A stretch of 36,164 nt of DNA from Acidimicrobiales bacterium (GCA_035316325.1 DATHJB010000020.1:1-36164), one strand, 5' to 3'. Numbered from the stretch's first letter, positions 24,004 through 31,877 are shown. Notes: generated by a model from the letters alone, not told the origin. A program made the numbers and translations.

Positions 24004-24868
24004 GGTCGTGGCGGCGGCGCTGGTCGCTCACCAGCCGCTGGTCATGTTGCCCCACGACCTGCGAGTGCACCTGGGCGAGACCGGGCGTGACACGACGCTG
24101 GTCGAGCCGGGCTTCCGCTGCCTGCGCGAGCACTTCGCCGGCCGCCGGGTCGACACGCTGCTGATCGTCGACACCCACTGGCTGACCACCAGCGAGCACG
24201 TGATCGCCGGGGCGGCGCACTTCACCGGCACCTACACCAGCGACGAGATGCCCCGGGCCATCCACGACCTGGCCTACGACTACCCCGGGACGCCCGAGCT
24301 GGCCGAGGCGGTGGTGGCCGCCGGGCGGGAGCGGGACCTGCCGGTCGTCAACGCGACCGCCGACTCGCTGCCGGCCCACTACCCGACGCTCAACCTGGTC
24401 CACCACCTCCGCACGTCGGAGCGGGTGCTGTCGGTGGGCGTCCTGCAGACCGCCGGTCCCGCCCACTTCCTCGCCTTCGGTGAGTGCCTGGCCGCGGCGG
24501 TCGCAAGCGACCGTGGCGGTGGCCGGGTGGCCGTGGTCGGCAGCGGCGGGATGAGCCACACGTTCTGGCCGATCGACCAGCAGCGAGGGCGGGTGGCGCT
24601 CGACCCCCGGCACGTGATCTCCGACGCGGCCCGGGAGTGGGACCGCCGCCTCCTCGACCTCTGGGCCGACGGGGACCACGCCGAGGTGGTCGACCTCCAG
24701 CCCGAGTACCGGGCGGTCCGGCCCGAGGGCGGCTTCGGTCACTACCTGACCCTGCTCGGCGCCATCGGTGGGCGGGGCTGCCGGGCGCCCGGGCGGCGGG
24801 TGTCGGAGTACGAGAACGCCCTCGGCACCGGGCAGGTCCACGTCGTCTTCGACCTCGAGCCCCGATGA
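23996..24868 (+). CDS. hpaD: LigB-type extradiol dioxygenase, HpaD-like (3,4-dihydroxyphenylacetate 2,3-dioxygenase)
   Basis: A 290-residue class III extradiol ring-cleavage dioxygenase. DTLLIVDTHWLTTSEHVIAG near residue 53 (metal His in DTHW), HFTGTYTSDEMPRAIHDLAY (near 75) and the LxYxxP-like segment closely follow the HpaD/HpcB family, as do VAVVGSGGMSHTFWP near 178 and the final GTGQVHVVFDL. The active site uses two His and one Glu to bind Fe(II) or Mn(II) and opens the catechol ring meta to give a hydroxymuconate semialdehyde. The start ATG at 23996 overlaps the upstream stop (ATGGGTGA); the longer upstream frame is a shadow. Its TGA overlaps the next ATG (ATGA), giving tight coupling of hpaE, hpaD and hpaG. 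Exact catechol preference is inferred. Confidence 0.85.
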   Translation: MGEVVAAALVAHQPLVMLPHDLRVHLGETGRDTTLVEPGFRCLREHFAGRRVDTLLIVDTHWLTTSEHVIAGAAHFTGTYTSDEMPRAIHDLAYDYPGTPELAEAVVAAGRERDLPVVNATADSLPAHYPTLNLVHHLRTSERVLSVGVLQTAGPAHFLAFGECLAAAVASDRGGGRVAVVGSGGMSHTFWPIDQQRGRVALDPRHVISDAAREWDRRLLDLWADGDHAEVVDLQPEYRAVRPEGGFGHYLTLLGAIGGRGCRAPGRRVSEYENALGTGQVHVVFDLEPR

Positions 24869-25812
24869 GCGTGCTCGACGGGCCGCGGCGGGAGCGGCGG
24901 CGGGTCGTCGTCGGCGGGAGGGTGCAGCACGCCGTGGCCGACGGCGGCGCCGGCGGCGGCGGGCTGGTCCTCGACGACGGCCGCCGGGTGCCGGCCGACG
25001 ACGTGGTCCACCTGGCGCCGGTCGAGCCGGCCACCATCGTGTGCGTCCACCTCAACCACCGGTCCCGGGCCGAGGAGCTGGGCCGTGACCTCACCGGCGA
25101 GCATCCCACCTACTTCCTCAAGCCGCCCACCACCGTCAACGGCCATGGGGGCGACCTCGTGCGCCCGGCCGACTGCGAGCTGCTGAACTACGAGGGCGAG
25201 CTGGCCGTGGTCGTGGGTCGGCCGATGCGACGGGTCGCCGTCGCCGACGTGTGGGACCACCTGGCCGGGTTCTGCGTGGCCAACGACGTCGGCGCCCACG
25301 ACTTCCGCGACACCGACGCCGGCTCGATGCTGCGGGTCAAGGGCCAGGACGGCTTCTGCCCGCTCGGGCCGGGGCTGGTCAGCGGCGTCGACGTCCGGCG
25401 GGCGCGGCTGCGCACCCGGGTGAACGGCGTGGTCGTGCAGGAGGCCTGCCTCGACGAGATGACCTGGGGGATCGACGAGCTGCTGGCCGACATCACCCGC
25501 CACGTCACGCTGCGGCCGGGTGACGTCGTGCTCACCGGCACCCCCTGGCACTCGCGGCCCATGTTCCCGGGCGACACCGTGGAGGTCGAGGTGGAGGGCA
25601 TCGGGCGCCTCGCCAACCGGGTGGTCGACGGACCGGCGCCCCCCGCCGACTCCCCCGGCTTCCCCGCCACGGTCACCAAGCTCGCCCTCGTCGTCGCCCT
25701 CGGCAGCGACTACCGCACCCTGAAGGCCCAGGGCACCACCCCCTCCGCCACCGCCTACCGGGACCACCGCGCCGCCCTCGTCGCCACCAACATGACCCCC
25801 CGCAACCCCTAG
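24865..25812 (+). CDS. hpaG: Fumarylacetoacetate hydrolase-family protein, HpaG-like decarboxylase/isomerase
   Basis: A 315-residue FAH-family enzyme. Metal ligands and signature regions are visible: LNYEGELAVVVGRPMRRVAV (two Glu), FCVANDVGAHDFRDTDAG (Asp), LRVKGQDGFCPLGPGLVSGV, and GDVVLTGTPWHSRPMFPGD near the end. HpaG-type members decarboxylate 5-oxopent-3-ene-1,2,5-tricarboxylate and isomerise the product in the homoprotocatechuate pathway. The N-terminal ~55 residues (VVVGGRVQHAVADGG and on) resemble the small lead domain of this family. The ATG at 24865 overlaps the HpaD stop. Its last codons share the palindromic CTAG with the stop of the convergent membrane protein gene. The later hydratase and aldolase genes of the pathway are not nearby. 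Confidence 0.87.
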   Translation: MSVLDGPRRERRRVVVGGRVQHAVADGGAGGGGLVLDDGRRVPADDVVHLAPVEPATIVCVHLNHRSRAEELGRDLTGEHPTYFLKPPTTVNGHGGDLVRPADCELLNYEGELAVVVGRPMRRVAVADVWDHLAGFCVANDVGAHDFRDTDAGSMLRVKGQDGFCPLGPGLVSGVDVRRARLRTRVNGVVVQEACLDEMTWGIDELLADITRHVTLRPGDVVLTGTPWHSRPMFPGDTVEVEVEGIGRLANRVVDGPAPPADSPGFPATVTKLALVVALGSDYRTLKAQGTTPSATAYRDHRAALVATNMTPRNP

Positions 25813-26534
25813 AGACTGGACGAGGTCGTCGCCCGGCGCCACAGCAGGATGCCGGTGCCGAGGAACCAGAACACGACCAGGCTGGACGTCACCGGCCAGA
25901 CCGTGGCGTCCAACGCCTTCCGGTTGACGTCCAACATGCTGAGCAGTGCGCTGACGACGACGCTGGAACCGAACGCGATCCCCGCCCAGCTGAACCACCT
26001 TGCGAAGGTGCCGCTGAGGAGCGTGGCGATGCCATAGAAGATCGGCGCCAGCCCGAAGAGCGTCAACATGGACACGTACAACAGGTTGAAGATGGTGTAG
26101 TAGAGGATCGTGCCGGACAGGACGGCCTCCTCGGTGTGCGAGGAATGGGCGACCCAGACGTCCGACAGCTCGGGCACGACGAGACCGTCGATCACCAGCA
26201 GCACGAGCATCAGCGTCGTGCCGATCAGCGCGTTGGCGAGAGCCAGATGGCTGATGCCGTAGCCCCGGGAGCCGACCAACGACCTCGTCAGCGCCACGAA
26301 CGCGCCGATCAGAACGATCGATCCGAGAAGGATGAGCACGTGCGAGGCGAACCATACGGAGCTGTGGGTGTTGTGATCGAGCCAGGCGACAGGATCGTCG
26401 TAGTAGCTCGTCGATCTCGGGTGCATCACGTTGCCGAGGAAGGCGATGACCGTCGCGACGACCGCCATCGCTCCACCCACCTTCAAGAGCTCCCTGTCAC
26501 CTGATCGAAGAGCATGTTCGGTACTCGTTGCCAT
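25809..26534 (-). CDS. Six-helix integral membrane protein of unknown function
   Basis: A 241-residue membrane protein with hydrophobic helices at about residues 19-37 (VGGAMAVVATVIAFLGNVM), 60-82 (VWFASHVLILLGSIVLIGAF), 97-120 (LALANALIGTTLMLVLLVID), 142-168 (GTILYYTIFNLLYVSMLTLF plus following), 178-200 (WAGIAFGSSVVVSALLSML) and 213-232 (VTSSLVVFWFLGTGILLW). An extracellular loop contains SYYDDPVAWLDHNTHSS. No transport or enzyme motif is recognised; it resembles DUF4386-type proteins in layout only. ATG at 26534 has a good ribosome site (AGGGGA). The stop codon overlaps that of hpaG (CTAG), so the two convergent genes share their ends. Confidence 0.8.
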   Translation of the reverse strand: MATSTEHALRSGDRELLKVGGAMAVVATVIAFLGNVMHPRSTSYYDDPVAWLDHNTHSSVWFASHVLILLGSIVLIGAFVALTRSLVGSRGYGISHLALANALIGTTLMLVLLVIDGLVVPELSDVWVAHSSHTEEAVLSGTILYYTIFNLLYVSMLTLFGLAPIFYGIATLLSGTFARWFSWAGIAFGSSVVVSALLSMLDVNRKALDATVWPVTSSLVVFWFLGTGILLWRRATTSSSL

Positions 26535-26627
26535 TGGTGTTCCCCTGTGTGATCGCCAGCAGTGGTCCTTGGTTGTTCTGCGAGAACTCTGCGGCTTGGA
26601 CACCACATGGGGTAGATGCCGATGTCA

Positions 26628-26682
26628 CCGGTCGCCGATGACCGGCGGCACACACCACCCATGACGAACGTCATCGGGGTGG
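26628..26682. promoter_or_regulatory. Two adjacent inverted repeats upstream of the secreted protein gene
   Basis: CCGGTC (26628-26633) and GACCGG (26640-26645) form a perfect 6-base repeat. Then CCACCC-ATGACG (26655-26666) pairs with CGTCAT-C-GGGGTGG (26669-26682) across a two-base loop with one bulge. Both lie in the 231-base gap between the leftward membrane protein (start 26534) and the RTX-like gene (26766). They may be operators, RNA hairpins in the 5' leader, or both; no promoter boxes were clear. Confidence 0.35.
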
Positions 26683-26765
26683 TTCGAACCGCGGGGGACG
26701 CGGGTGCGTACTGGTCCTCGAACGGCCGATGACCCCCTGTCGGCCCAGGCAAGAACGAGGAGATC

Positions 26766-27785
26766 ATGCACACCAAGCGGAGTACTTCGACGCGCCTGCT
26801 CGGCCTCGCCGCCGCAACGACGGCGGCGCTCGCAGCGGGCGTCATGGCCGGCGGTCCTGCCGGCGCGACATCCAGCAACTCGGCGTCGGTGTCCGACGAC
26901 ACGCTCACCGTCATCGGCAGCAGCCGCGGCGAGGCGCTCGCGCTGCGGGTGGCCGCCGACGGCTCCACCACCCTCGAGGTCGACTTCGGCGACGACGGCT
27001 CGGCCGACGAGAGCTTCGACCTCACGACGTTCAGCTCGATCGAGGTGTTCCTGCGCAGCGGGAACGACCGGTTCCGGGTCGACGAGGTCAACGGCACCAT
27101 CTCCTCCGAGGACCTGACCGTCTACGGCGGCAGCGGCAACGACACGCTCGACGGCGGCGCCGGTGGCGAGCTGTTCAAGGCCGGCAGCGGCCGCGACACG
27201 GTCGACGGCAACCGGGGCGACGACACCGCCGAGCTCGGCTCCGGGTCCGACACCTTCCGCTGGGACCCGGGCGACGGCAGCGACGTCGTCGAGGGCCGGA
27301 GCGGCACCGACACGCTGGACTTCAACGGCGCCAACGCCGCCGAGATCATGAGCCTGTCGCCCAACGGCGGACGCTCGCTGTTCCTCCGTGACGTCGGCAA
27401 CATCCGCATGGACATGGACGGCGTCGAGCGGCTCGACCTCATCGCGCTCGGTGGCCCGGACACGGTGACGGTCGAGGACATGACCGGCACCGACTTCCGG
27501 CAGGCCGACGTCGACCTGTCGGCCCTCGGCGACGACGGCAGCGGCGACGCTCAGACCGACACCGTGGCCGTCGACGGCACGGAGCGGCGTGACAACGTCG
27601 ACGTCGAGGCCGACGGCTCCACCGTCGAGGTCGACGGGCTGAAGACCACCGTGGACATCACCGGCAGCGAGACCAGCGACGTGCTCCAGGTGAACACCCT
27701 GGGCGGCGACGACGACGTCGACGTCGAGGAGGCGGCCCGCGACCTGATCGGCGTGGTCGTCGACCTGGGCACCGGCCAGCGCTGA
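26766..27785 (+). CDS. Secreted RTX-like Asp/Gly-rich calcium-binding repeat protein
   Basis: A 339-residue exported protein. A Sec-type signal peptide is clear: MHTKRSTSTR basic region, LLGLAAATTAALAAGVMAG core, cleavage after AGGPAGA-T around residue 35. The mature part is acidic and repetitive with hemolysin-type nonapeptide-like units GGSGNDTLDGG, GSGRDTVDGNRGDDTAELGS, GSDTFRW and GDGSDVVEGRSGTDTLDF at about residues 120-185, followed by Asp/Thr/Val-rich repeats (ALGGPDTVTVEDM, GSETSDVLQV, LGGDDDVDVEE). RTX turns bind calcium and fold outside the cell; here no enzyme domain or type I secretion signal is seen, and the Sec signal implies Sec export. ATG follows a strong ribosome site (GAGGAG). 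A strong terminator follows at 27813. Confidence 0.85.
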   Translation: MHTKRSTSTRLLGLAAATTAALAAGVMAGGPAGATSSNSASVSDDTLTVIGSSRGEALALRVAADGSTTLEVDFGDDGSADESFDLTTFSSIEVFLRSGNDRFRVDEVNGTISSEDLTVYGGSGNDTLDGGAGGELFKAGSGRDTVDGNRGDDTAELGSGSDTFRWDPGDGSDVVEGRSGTDTLDFNGANAAEIMSLSPNGGRSLFLRDVGNIRMDMDGVERLDLIALGGPDTVTVEDMTGTDFRQADVDLSALGDDGSGDAQTDTVAVDGTERRDNVDVEADGSTVEVDGLKTTVDITGSETSDVLQVNTLGGDDDVDVEEAARDLIGVVVDLGTGQR

Positions 27786-27812
27786 CCCACAGATCCCCCC
27801 ACACCACGGAAC

Positions 27813-27840
27813 GATCGGGGCCCTCGGCGGGGCCCCGATC
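27813..27840. terminator. Strong hairpin terminator between convergent genes
   Basis: GATCGGGGCCC (27813-27823) and GGGCCCCGATC (27830-27840) form a perfect 11-base stem with a 6-base loop. It lies 28 bases beyond the stop of the RTX-like gene (+) and just before the stop of the methyltransferase-like gene at 27848 (-), so it can serve both. Confidence 0.8.
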
Positions 27841-27847
27841 CTCCGCG

Positions 27848-28626
27848 TCAGGGCACACCGACCCCCGGCGCCCGCCAGATGTGACGGCGGGGGACCCAGC
27901 AGCGCACCGCGGCCCGGTAGGCCTCGTAGGACCGGCCGAATCGCTCGGCGAGGAACCTCTCCTCGCCCGGCCGGATGGCGACGTTCCACAGAACGGCACC
28001 ACCGACGGCCAGGGCCAGCGTGGCCGCCGAGCCGTAGGCGATCGCGACCCCGACCATCTGGACCGCCGCGCTCACGGCCATCGGGTTGCGGACGACGCGG
28101 TAGGGACCGACGACGACCAGCTCACGGGCCGCGTCGAACGGCACCGGCGTCCCTCGGCCGACGGTCGCCATCACCCACGCCGACACCAGACCGAGCGAGC
28201 TTCCGGCGACGAGGACCACTGCGCCGAGAACGTGGCGCCCGGGCCAGTCCCAGCGGGCGACGCCGACGGCGTCCTCTGCCTGGACCGCCAGCCAGGGCAG
28301 CGCCCCCAGAGCGAAACCCCACACCACGACGATCTGGAGGACCGTCTTCGCGACGTTCGCCGCCGGACCGGCAGGGCGGGCGACCCGGCGACCCACCGCG
28401 AGGCCGAGCGGGCCTTCCGGAGCAGGGCGACCGCCGCCACGATCGACCCGACCGCGAGCACGACGACATCCCCCAGCACGAAGGCGCTCAGCACCCGATG
28501 CCGACCGTCGTCGAGCTCGAACCAGCCCCGGACGCGGTCGGACAGCACCAGCCCGAGCCACCACACGACCACCGCGAGCGCCTGACCGATGAGGTAGGCG
28601 GCTCCCAAGCCCCGACGGTCCCGCAT
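27848..28626 (-). pseudogene. Isoprenylcysteine-methyltransferase-like (ICMT/NnrU-type) membrane protein gene with a frameshift
   Basis: Two frames together make one membrane protein. From the ATG at 28626 one frame gives GLGAAYLIGQALAVVVWWLG, a second helix VLGDVVVLAVGSIVAAVALL, and runs sensibly to about 28390 (RWVAGSPALP). After that it degenerates into Arg/Ser-rich nonsense, while another frame becomes sensible: NVAKTVLQIVVVWGFALGAL, HVLGAVVLVAGSSLGLVSAW, then VVVGPYRVVRNPMAVSAAVQ and EERFLAERFGRSYEAYRAAV to the stop at 27848. The GPYRxVRNPM and ExxF-GxxYxxY segments are hallmarks of the ICMT-like/PEMT methyltransferase fold. The frame change lies at about 28360-28400. Either the gene is broken or the sequence has an indel error. 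Confidence 0.75.
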
Positions 28627-28769
28627 GCCACCGGGAGGCTACGACCGCGGAACCTTCGGGAGGCGGTGGCCGTCAGGGCGGGCATGCGGAGCGAACCGGC
28701 TGAGGAGATGGACCGGCGGCTGCAGTCCCTGGTGTGGGGCTTGGCGGGCGGCGAGCGCGACCGCAGCGG

Positions 28770-29795
28770 TCAGTGCTTCGGGCCGAGGATGCAGCCCACC
28801 AGCACCGCGCCCAGGCCGACGACGCCCACCCACACCCCGGGTGACGGGTCGGGCGCTCCGGTGCCGGTGAACATGATCCACAGAGCGGCGCCGTGGGCGA
28901 TGCCGGCCAGCACGACCACCATGCCCGAGAGGCGGCGGAAGCCGAGCAGCAGCGACAGGGCGAACGACTTGGGCGACAGGATCGTGGAGAACAGCACGGC
29001 GAGGCCCACCCCGACCGCGGCGATCGGCCACAGGCGGTCGACGTAGAGCTCCAGGTAGCGGGCCTTGCCGGTGTCGATCACCTGGGCCGCGGCCTCGGCG
29101 GCGGCGTCGCGGGCGGCGTCCTCGACGGCATCCTGCACGGCGTCGGGCGAGGGGACCTGCCCGTCGGCTGCCGGGGGTGCCGGCTCGCCGTCGTCGGGGA
29201 GGATGTCCTCCGGCTGGGTCTCGGGGACCGTGAAGGCCGAGCGGATGTCGGACAGCGTGACGTCCTCGCCGCCCGCCTCGAACCACGGCAGCACCAGCAG
29301 CGCGGCGAGGAAGCACCCGAACCCCACGACGCCCACCAGGGTGCCGGCCCCGAAGGGCAGGCCACCGCCCCGGGACTCCCGCCGGGGCCGGTCCTCGTCC
29401 TGCCGCCTCGGCGGCGCCGCCCGTCGGTTCGGCGGCTGCCCGTACCCGGGCTCCGGCGGTCCGGGCGTCGGCATCTGCCGCGTCGACGGCCCACGAGGTG
29501 CCGGCTGCGGGTAGGTCGGCTGGTTCCCGTACCCCGGCGTCGGTTGGCCGTAGCCGGGCTGGCCCCCGTGGTCGTAGTCCGGCTGCGGCCGGGTCGGCGC
29601 GGCGCTGTACTCCTGCGTGCCGCCGTAGCCCTGGCCCTGGCCCTGGCCCTGGCTCTGGCCCTGACCTGGCTGGGCGGGGTCCTGGCGGGTCGACTCCGGC
29701 GGAGGTGGCGGCACCCGGCGAGGGCGGACCCGCGGGCGGCTCCGGCGGGCGAAGACGCTCGACGACGGATCGTCCGGTTCGTCCCAGTCGCTCAC
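28770..29795 (-). CDS. Membrane protein with a Gln/Gly/Pro-rich N-terminal region
   Basis: A 341-residue protein. Residues 1-145 are low-complexity, rich in Pro, Gln, Gly, Tyr and Arg, with a GQ dipeptide run and PGYGQP/PGYGNQP repeats, likely cytoplasmic and disordered. Four membrane segments follow: about 149-170 (GTLVGVVGFGCFLAALLVLP), then an acidic/Ala-rich loop (QDAVEDAARDAAAEAAAQV), 259-275 (LWPIAAVGVGLAVLFSTI), 288-312 (LSGMVVVLAGIAHGAALWIM) and 322-338 (VWVGVVGLGAVLVGCIL). No known domain. The GTG start at 29795 has an outstanding ribosome site (GGGGAGGGGAG). The layout resembles Pro/Gln-rich actinobacterial envelope proteins, but no role can be assigned. Confidence 0.8.
   Translation of the reverse strand: MSDWDEPDDPSSSVFARRSRPRVRPRRVPPPPPESTRQDPAQPGQGQSQGQGQGQGYGGTQEYSAAPTRPQPDYDHGGQPGYGQPTPGYGNQPTYPQPAPRGPSTRQMPTPGPPEPGYGQPPNRRAAPPRRQDEDRPRRESRGGGLPFGAGTLVGVVGFGCFLAALLVLPWFEAGGEDVTLSDIRSAFTVPETQPEDILPDDGEPAPPAADGQVPSPDAVQDAVEDAARDAAAEAAAQVIDTGKARYLELYVDRLWPIAAVGVGLAVLFSTILSPKSFALSLLLGFRRLSGMVVVLAGIAHGAALWIMFTGTGAPDPSPGVWVGVVGLGAVLVGCILGPKH
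29629..29664. repeat. Hexanucleotide repeat (six CCCTGG-type units) inside the membrane protein gene
   Basis: Four perfect CCCTGG units are followed by CTCTGG and CCCTGA. Read on the coding strand they give the Gln-Gly dipeptide run of the disordered N-terminal region. Because the unit is six bases, length changes by slippage would keep the reading frame. Confidence 0.8.
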
Positions 29796-29852
29796 GGCTC
29801 CCCTCCCCGGTCGCTGCAGCCGACCCGGCGACTGTAGCCACCCCGGAGTTCG

Positions 29853-31103
29853 TCAGGGGATGCCGGCCGGCGCGAAGGCGGTGAGCTTGAAGCGGGCGTC
29901 GAAGGTGACCATCGACGACACCACCAGCCGCCCTTCGGCCACGGCGATGGACCCGATGCCCAACCCGTCGACGCCGACGCTGCCGATCTCGCCGCAGATG
30001 AAGAACCCGCAGCCGTCGGCCCGGAAGGCGTGGACGCGGTTGTCGTTGCCCGCCACGTACACCACGTCGCCGGCGACGGTCGGGGCCCAGGCTCCGTCGG
30101 CGGCCCGGGCCGACCACAGCGGCTGGCAGGTGGCCGCCCCGCAGCCGTCGATGTCGTAGACCTGCAGGTAGCCGGCCCCGAAGCCGTTGTTGCTGGCGGC
30201 GACGTAGAGGTGCTCGTCGTCGACCGCGATCTCGGCCGACACGGCGTTGAAGGCGAGGCGCCACGCCTGCGTGCCGTCCGTCCGTGAGTACGCCCGCACC
30301 TCGCCGTTGGGGCCGCCGAAGCCGGGCTTCACGACGAAGACCTGGCCGCCCGGCCCGACGACGACCGGATGGAAGCCACTCGACAGGTCGAGCTGCCAGA
30401 TCGGCGAGCACGTCGGAGCGCCGCAGCCGGCGAGCGGGAAGGCCCCGGCGTCGGTGATGACCAGGCCCTGCGACACCGTCACGTTGCCGAAGTTGAGCGA
30501 CCCGGCGGTCCACAGGACCTGCCGCGTGTCGGCGTCGCGCACCGACAGCGTCGCCGGCGGCAGACCGGGGAAGGGGCACACGGTCGTGTGGACCTCCACG
30601 ATGTGGTCGCCGCTCTGGACGGGCGTCGTCGCCGTGTAGCCCGACCGGTCCGTCCCGAGGACGTTGCCGTCCCGGTCGAGGCGGGTCAGGCCGAAGACGC
30701 ACTCGTTCCCCACCGCTCCGTACCAATCCGACCACACCTCACCGTCGACGATGGTGGCCGGGTGGTTGGTGAAGGTGTCGGTGGCGGTCGGCGAGCTGGC
30801 GTCGCGGTCCCACAGCGTCGCTCCCGTGGCGGCGTCGAGGGCCAGCACACCGGCCGCCGTCGAGTCCTGGCGCCCGACGAGGACCTTGCCGCCGCTGATC
30901 AGCGGGTCGGGCTGGAACCGGGCCGGGAAGTCCACGGACCACCGGGGCGTGAGGCTCGCCACGTTCGCCGCGGTCAGCTTCTGCTCGGAGGGGTTCCAGC
31001 GTGTGTGCCCTCCGTCGTAGTCGGGCTGCAGCCAGCAACCCGAGAGCTGAACGCTCACAAGTGCCGCGACAACGCCACGCAGAACGACTCGTCGACGAGC
31101 CAT
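29853..31103 (-). CDS. PQQ-like beta-propeller lipoprotein
   Basis: A 416-residue exported lipoprotein. MARRRVVLRGVVAALVSVQ is a signal peptide ending in the lipobox LSGC (Cys23). The mature part contains repeated blades of the PQQ/BamB type: GGKVLVGRQDSTAAGVLALDAATGATLWDRD, GLVITDAGAF, GGQVFVVKPGFGGPNGEVRA followed by TDGTQAWRL, DDEHLYVAASNNG, and AGDVVYVAGNDNRVHAFRAD. Paired Cys in GCGAPTCSP and GCGAATCQP and GCGFFICG suggest disulfides outside the cytoplasm. No PQQ-dehydrogenase catalytic residues were identified, so it is probably a binding or scaffold propeller. ATG at 31103 follows a good ribosome site (GGGGAGGA). Its upstream region up to 31439 contains repeats described separately. 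Confidence 0.85.
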   Translation of the reverse strand: MARRRVVLRGVVAALVSVQLSGCWLQPDYDGGHTRWNPSEQKLTAANVASLTPRWSVDFPARFQPDPLISGGKVLVGRQDSTAAGVLALDAATGATLWDRDASSPTATDTFTNHPATIVDGEVWSDWYGAVGNECVFGLTRLDRDGNVLGTDRSGYTATTPVQSGDHIVEVHTTVCPFPGLPPATLSVRDADTRQVLWTAGSLNFGNVTVSQGLVITDAGAFPLAGCGAPTCSPIWQLDLSSGFHPVVVGPGGQVFVVKPGFGGPNGEVRAYSRTDGTQAWRLAFNAVSAEIAVDDEHLYVAASNNGFGAGYLQVYDIDGCGAATCQPLWSARAADGAWAPTVAGDVVYVAGNDNRVHAFRADGCGFFICGEIGSVGVDGLGIGSIAVAEGRLVVSSMVTFDARFKLTAFAPAGIP

Positions 31104-31279
31104 CGGAATCCTCCCCTGATCCCCGGTATCCCGGATCCGGGCTCCCCCGCCGCGACCGTACTTCCCGTACGCACGTATTGCACAAGTGTATGGATTCCGC
31201 GATCCGTCGAGCGCCCGGGGGTCATTGGTCCTGGCACCTCACGGAGGCGACGGTCGCGTCCCGAGTCACCTGTAGTCGC

Positions 31280-31357
31280 CGACCAACAGTCGAGTCATCC
31301 GTCGTCGGAGACCGACCACAAGCGACTCGAGAGCAACCAAACGACCACAAACGACTC
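31280..31357. repeat. Three spaced copies of a CGACCACAA-CGACTC-like element
   Basis: CGACCACAAGCGACTC (31313-31328) and CGACCACAAACGACTC (31342-31357) differ at one base. A degenerate third, CGACCAACAGTCGAGTC, is at 31280-31296. Starts are 33 and 29 bases apart, about three helical turns. They occupy the otherwise geneless stretch 31104-31499 upstream of the leftward propeller lipoprotein, whose start is at 31103. The stretch is less GC-rich than its surroundings. Iterated binding sites for a regulator are a plausible reading. The other parts of the stretch show only an inverted CGTAC/GTACG pair near 31157 and the terminator at 31440. Confidence 0.55.
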
Positions 31358-31439
31358 TCCAAACCCCCTTGGACCAGTCATCGAGCGGACCGGGGGTCGA
31401 CCTCGGCACCCTCCACGCCGCCACGCGCTCGACGCGGAC

Positions 31440-31479
31440 GTGCCCCCGGGGCGGAGGTACGGGTCCGCCCCGGGGGCAC
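31440..31479. terminator. Strong hairpin terminator of the DUF4331 operon
   Basis: GTGCCCCCGGGGCGGA (31440-31455) and TCCGCCCCGGGGGCAC (31464-31479) form a perfect 16-base stem with an 8-base loop. It lies 21 bases beyond the stop (31500) of the last gene in the leftward operon. Confidence 0.85.
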
Positions 31480-31499
31480 GCTGCTGGGATGGATCGGGG

Positions 31500-31877
31500 C
31501 TAACGGAGGTCGAGCTCCTGGACCTCGCCGCCAGCGACGGCCACCTCGGCGAGCCGGGTGCCGTCGTCGTCGAGGAGCTCGTAGGTGCCCTCCGTCATCT
31601 CCGGGAAGATGGCCACCCACGCCTTGTCCGCACCACTGGCCCCGAAGAGCCGGTGGTGGACGCCGGTGTGGAAGCGACCCTCCGGCCGGCCCGAGGGCTG
31701 GACGTCGAGCTCGCCGCTGGCGGTCAGCTCCGGGAGGTACACCACCAGCGCACCCACGTCGCCGCCGATGTCGAGCACCGGCGTCTCTCCCGGCGGCGTG
31801 TGCGGCCGCCACTGCTCCAGCGGATGCGGAAGCACGTGCGGGTGCGCGTGGTCGTGGTCGTGGAGGTGCATGCTCAT
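31500..31877 (-). CDS. His-rich small protein, last gene of the DUF4331 operon
   Basis: A 125-residue protein whose N-terminus is packed with His and Asp: MSMHLHDHDHAHPHVLPHP. This resembles metal-binding tails of nickel, zinc or cobalt handling proteins. The remainder is beta-rich and acidic (VLDIGGDVGALVVYLPELTA, KAWVAIFPEMTEGTYELLDD, RLAEVAVAGGEVQELDL), looking like an immunoglobulin-type or C2-like sandwich; no family was recognised. No signal peptide. The ATG at 31877 overlaps the TGA of the DUF4331 gene (ATGA), so the two are coupled. The long open frame continuing upstream is a shadow of the DUF4331 gene. Confidence 0.8.
   Translation of the reverse strand: MSMHLHDHDHAHPHVLPHPLEQWRPHTPPGETPVLDIGGDVGALVVYLPELTASGELDVQPSGRPEGRFHTGVHHRLFGASGADKAWVAIFPEMTEGTYELLDDDGTRLAEVAVAGGEVQELDLR

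Noticed and set aside
28759..28771. Inverted repeat GACCGC/GCGGTC at the end of the Gln/Gly-rich membrane protein gene as terminator
   Set aside because: Six base pairs with a one-base loop cannot form a stable hairpin and it overlaps the coding end.
31280..31357. CRISPR-like spaced repeats
   Set aside because: Only two good copies plus one poor one, short spacers of about 13-17 bases, no cas genes.
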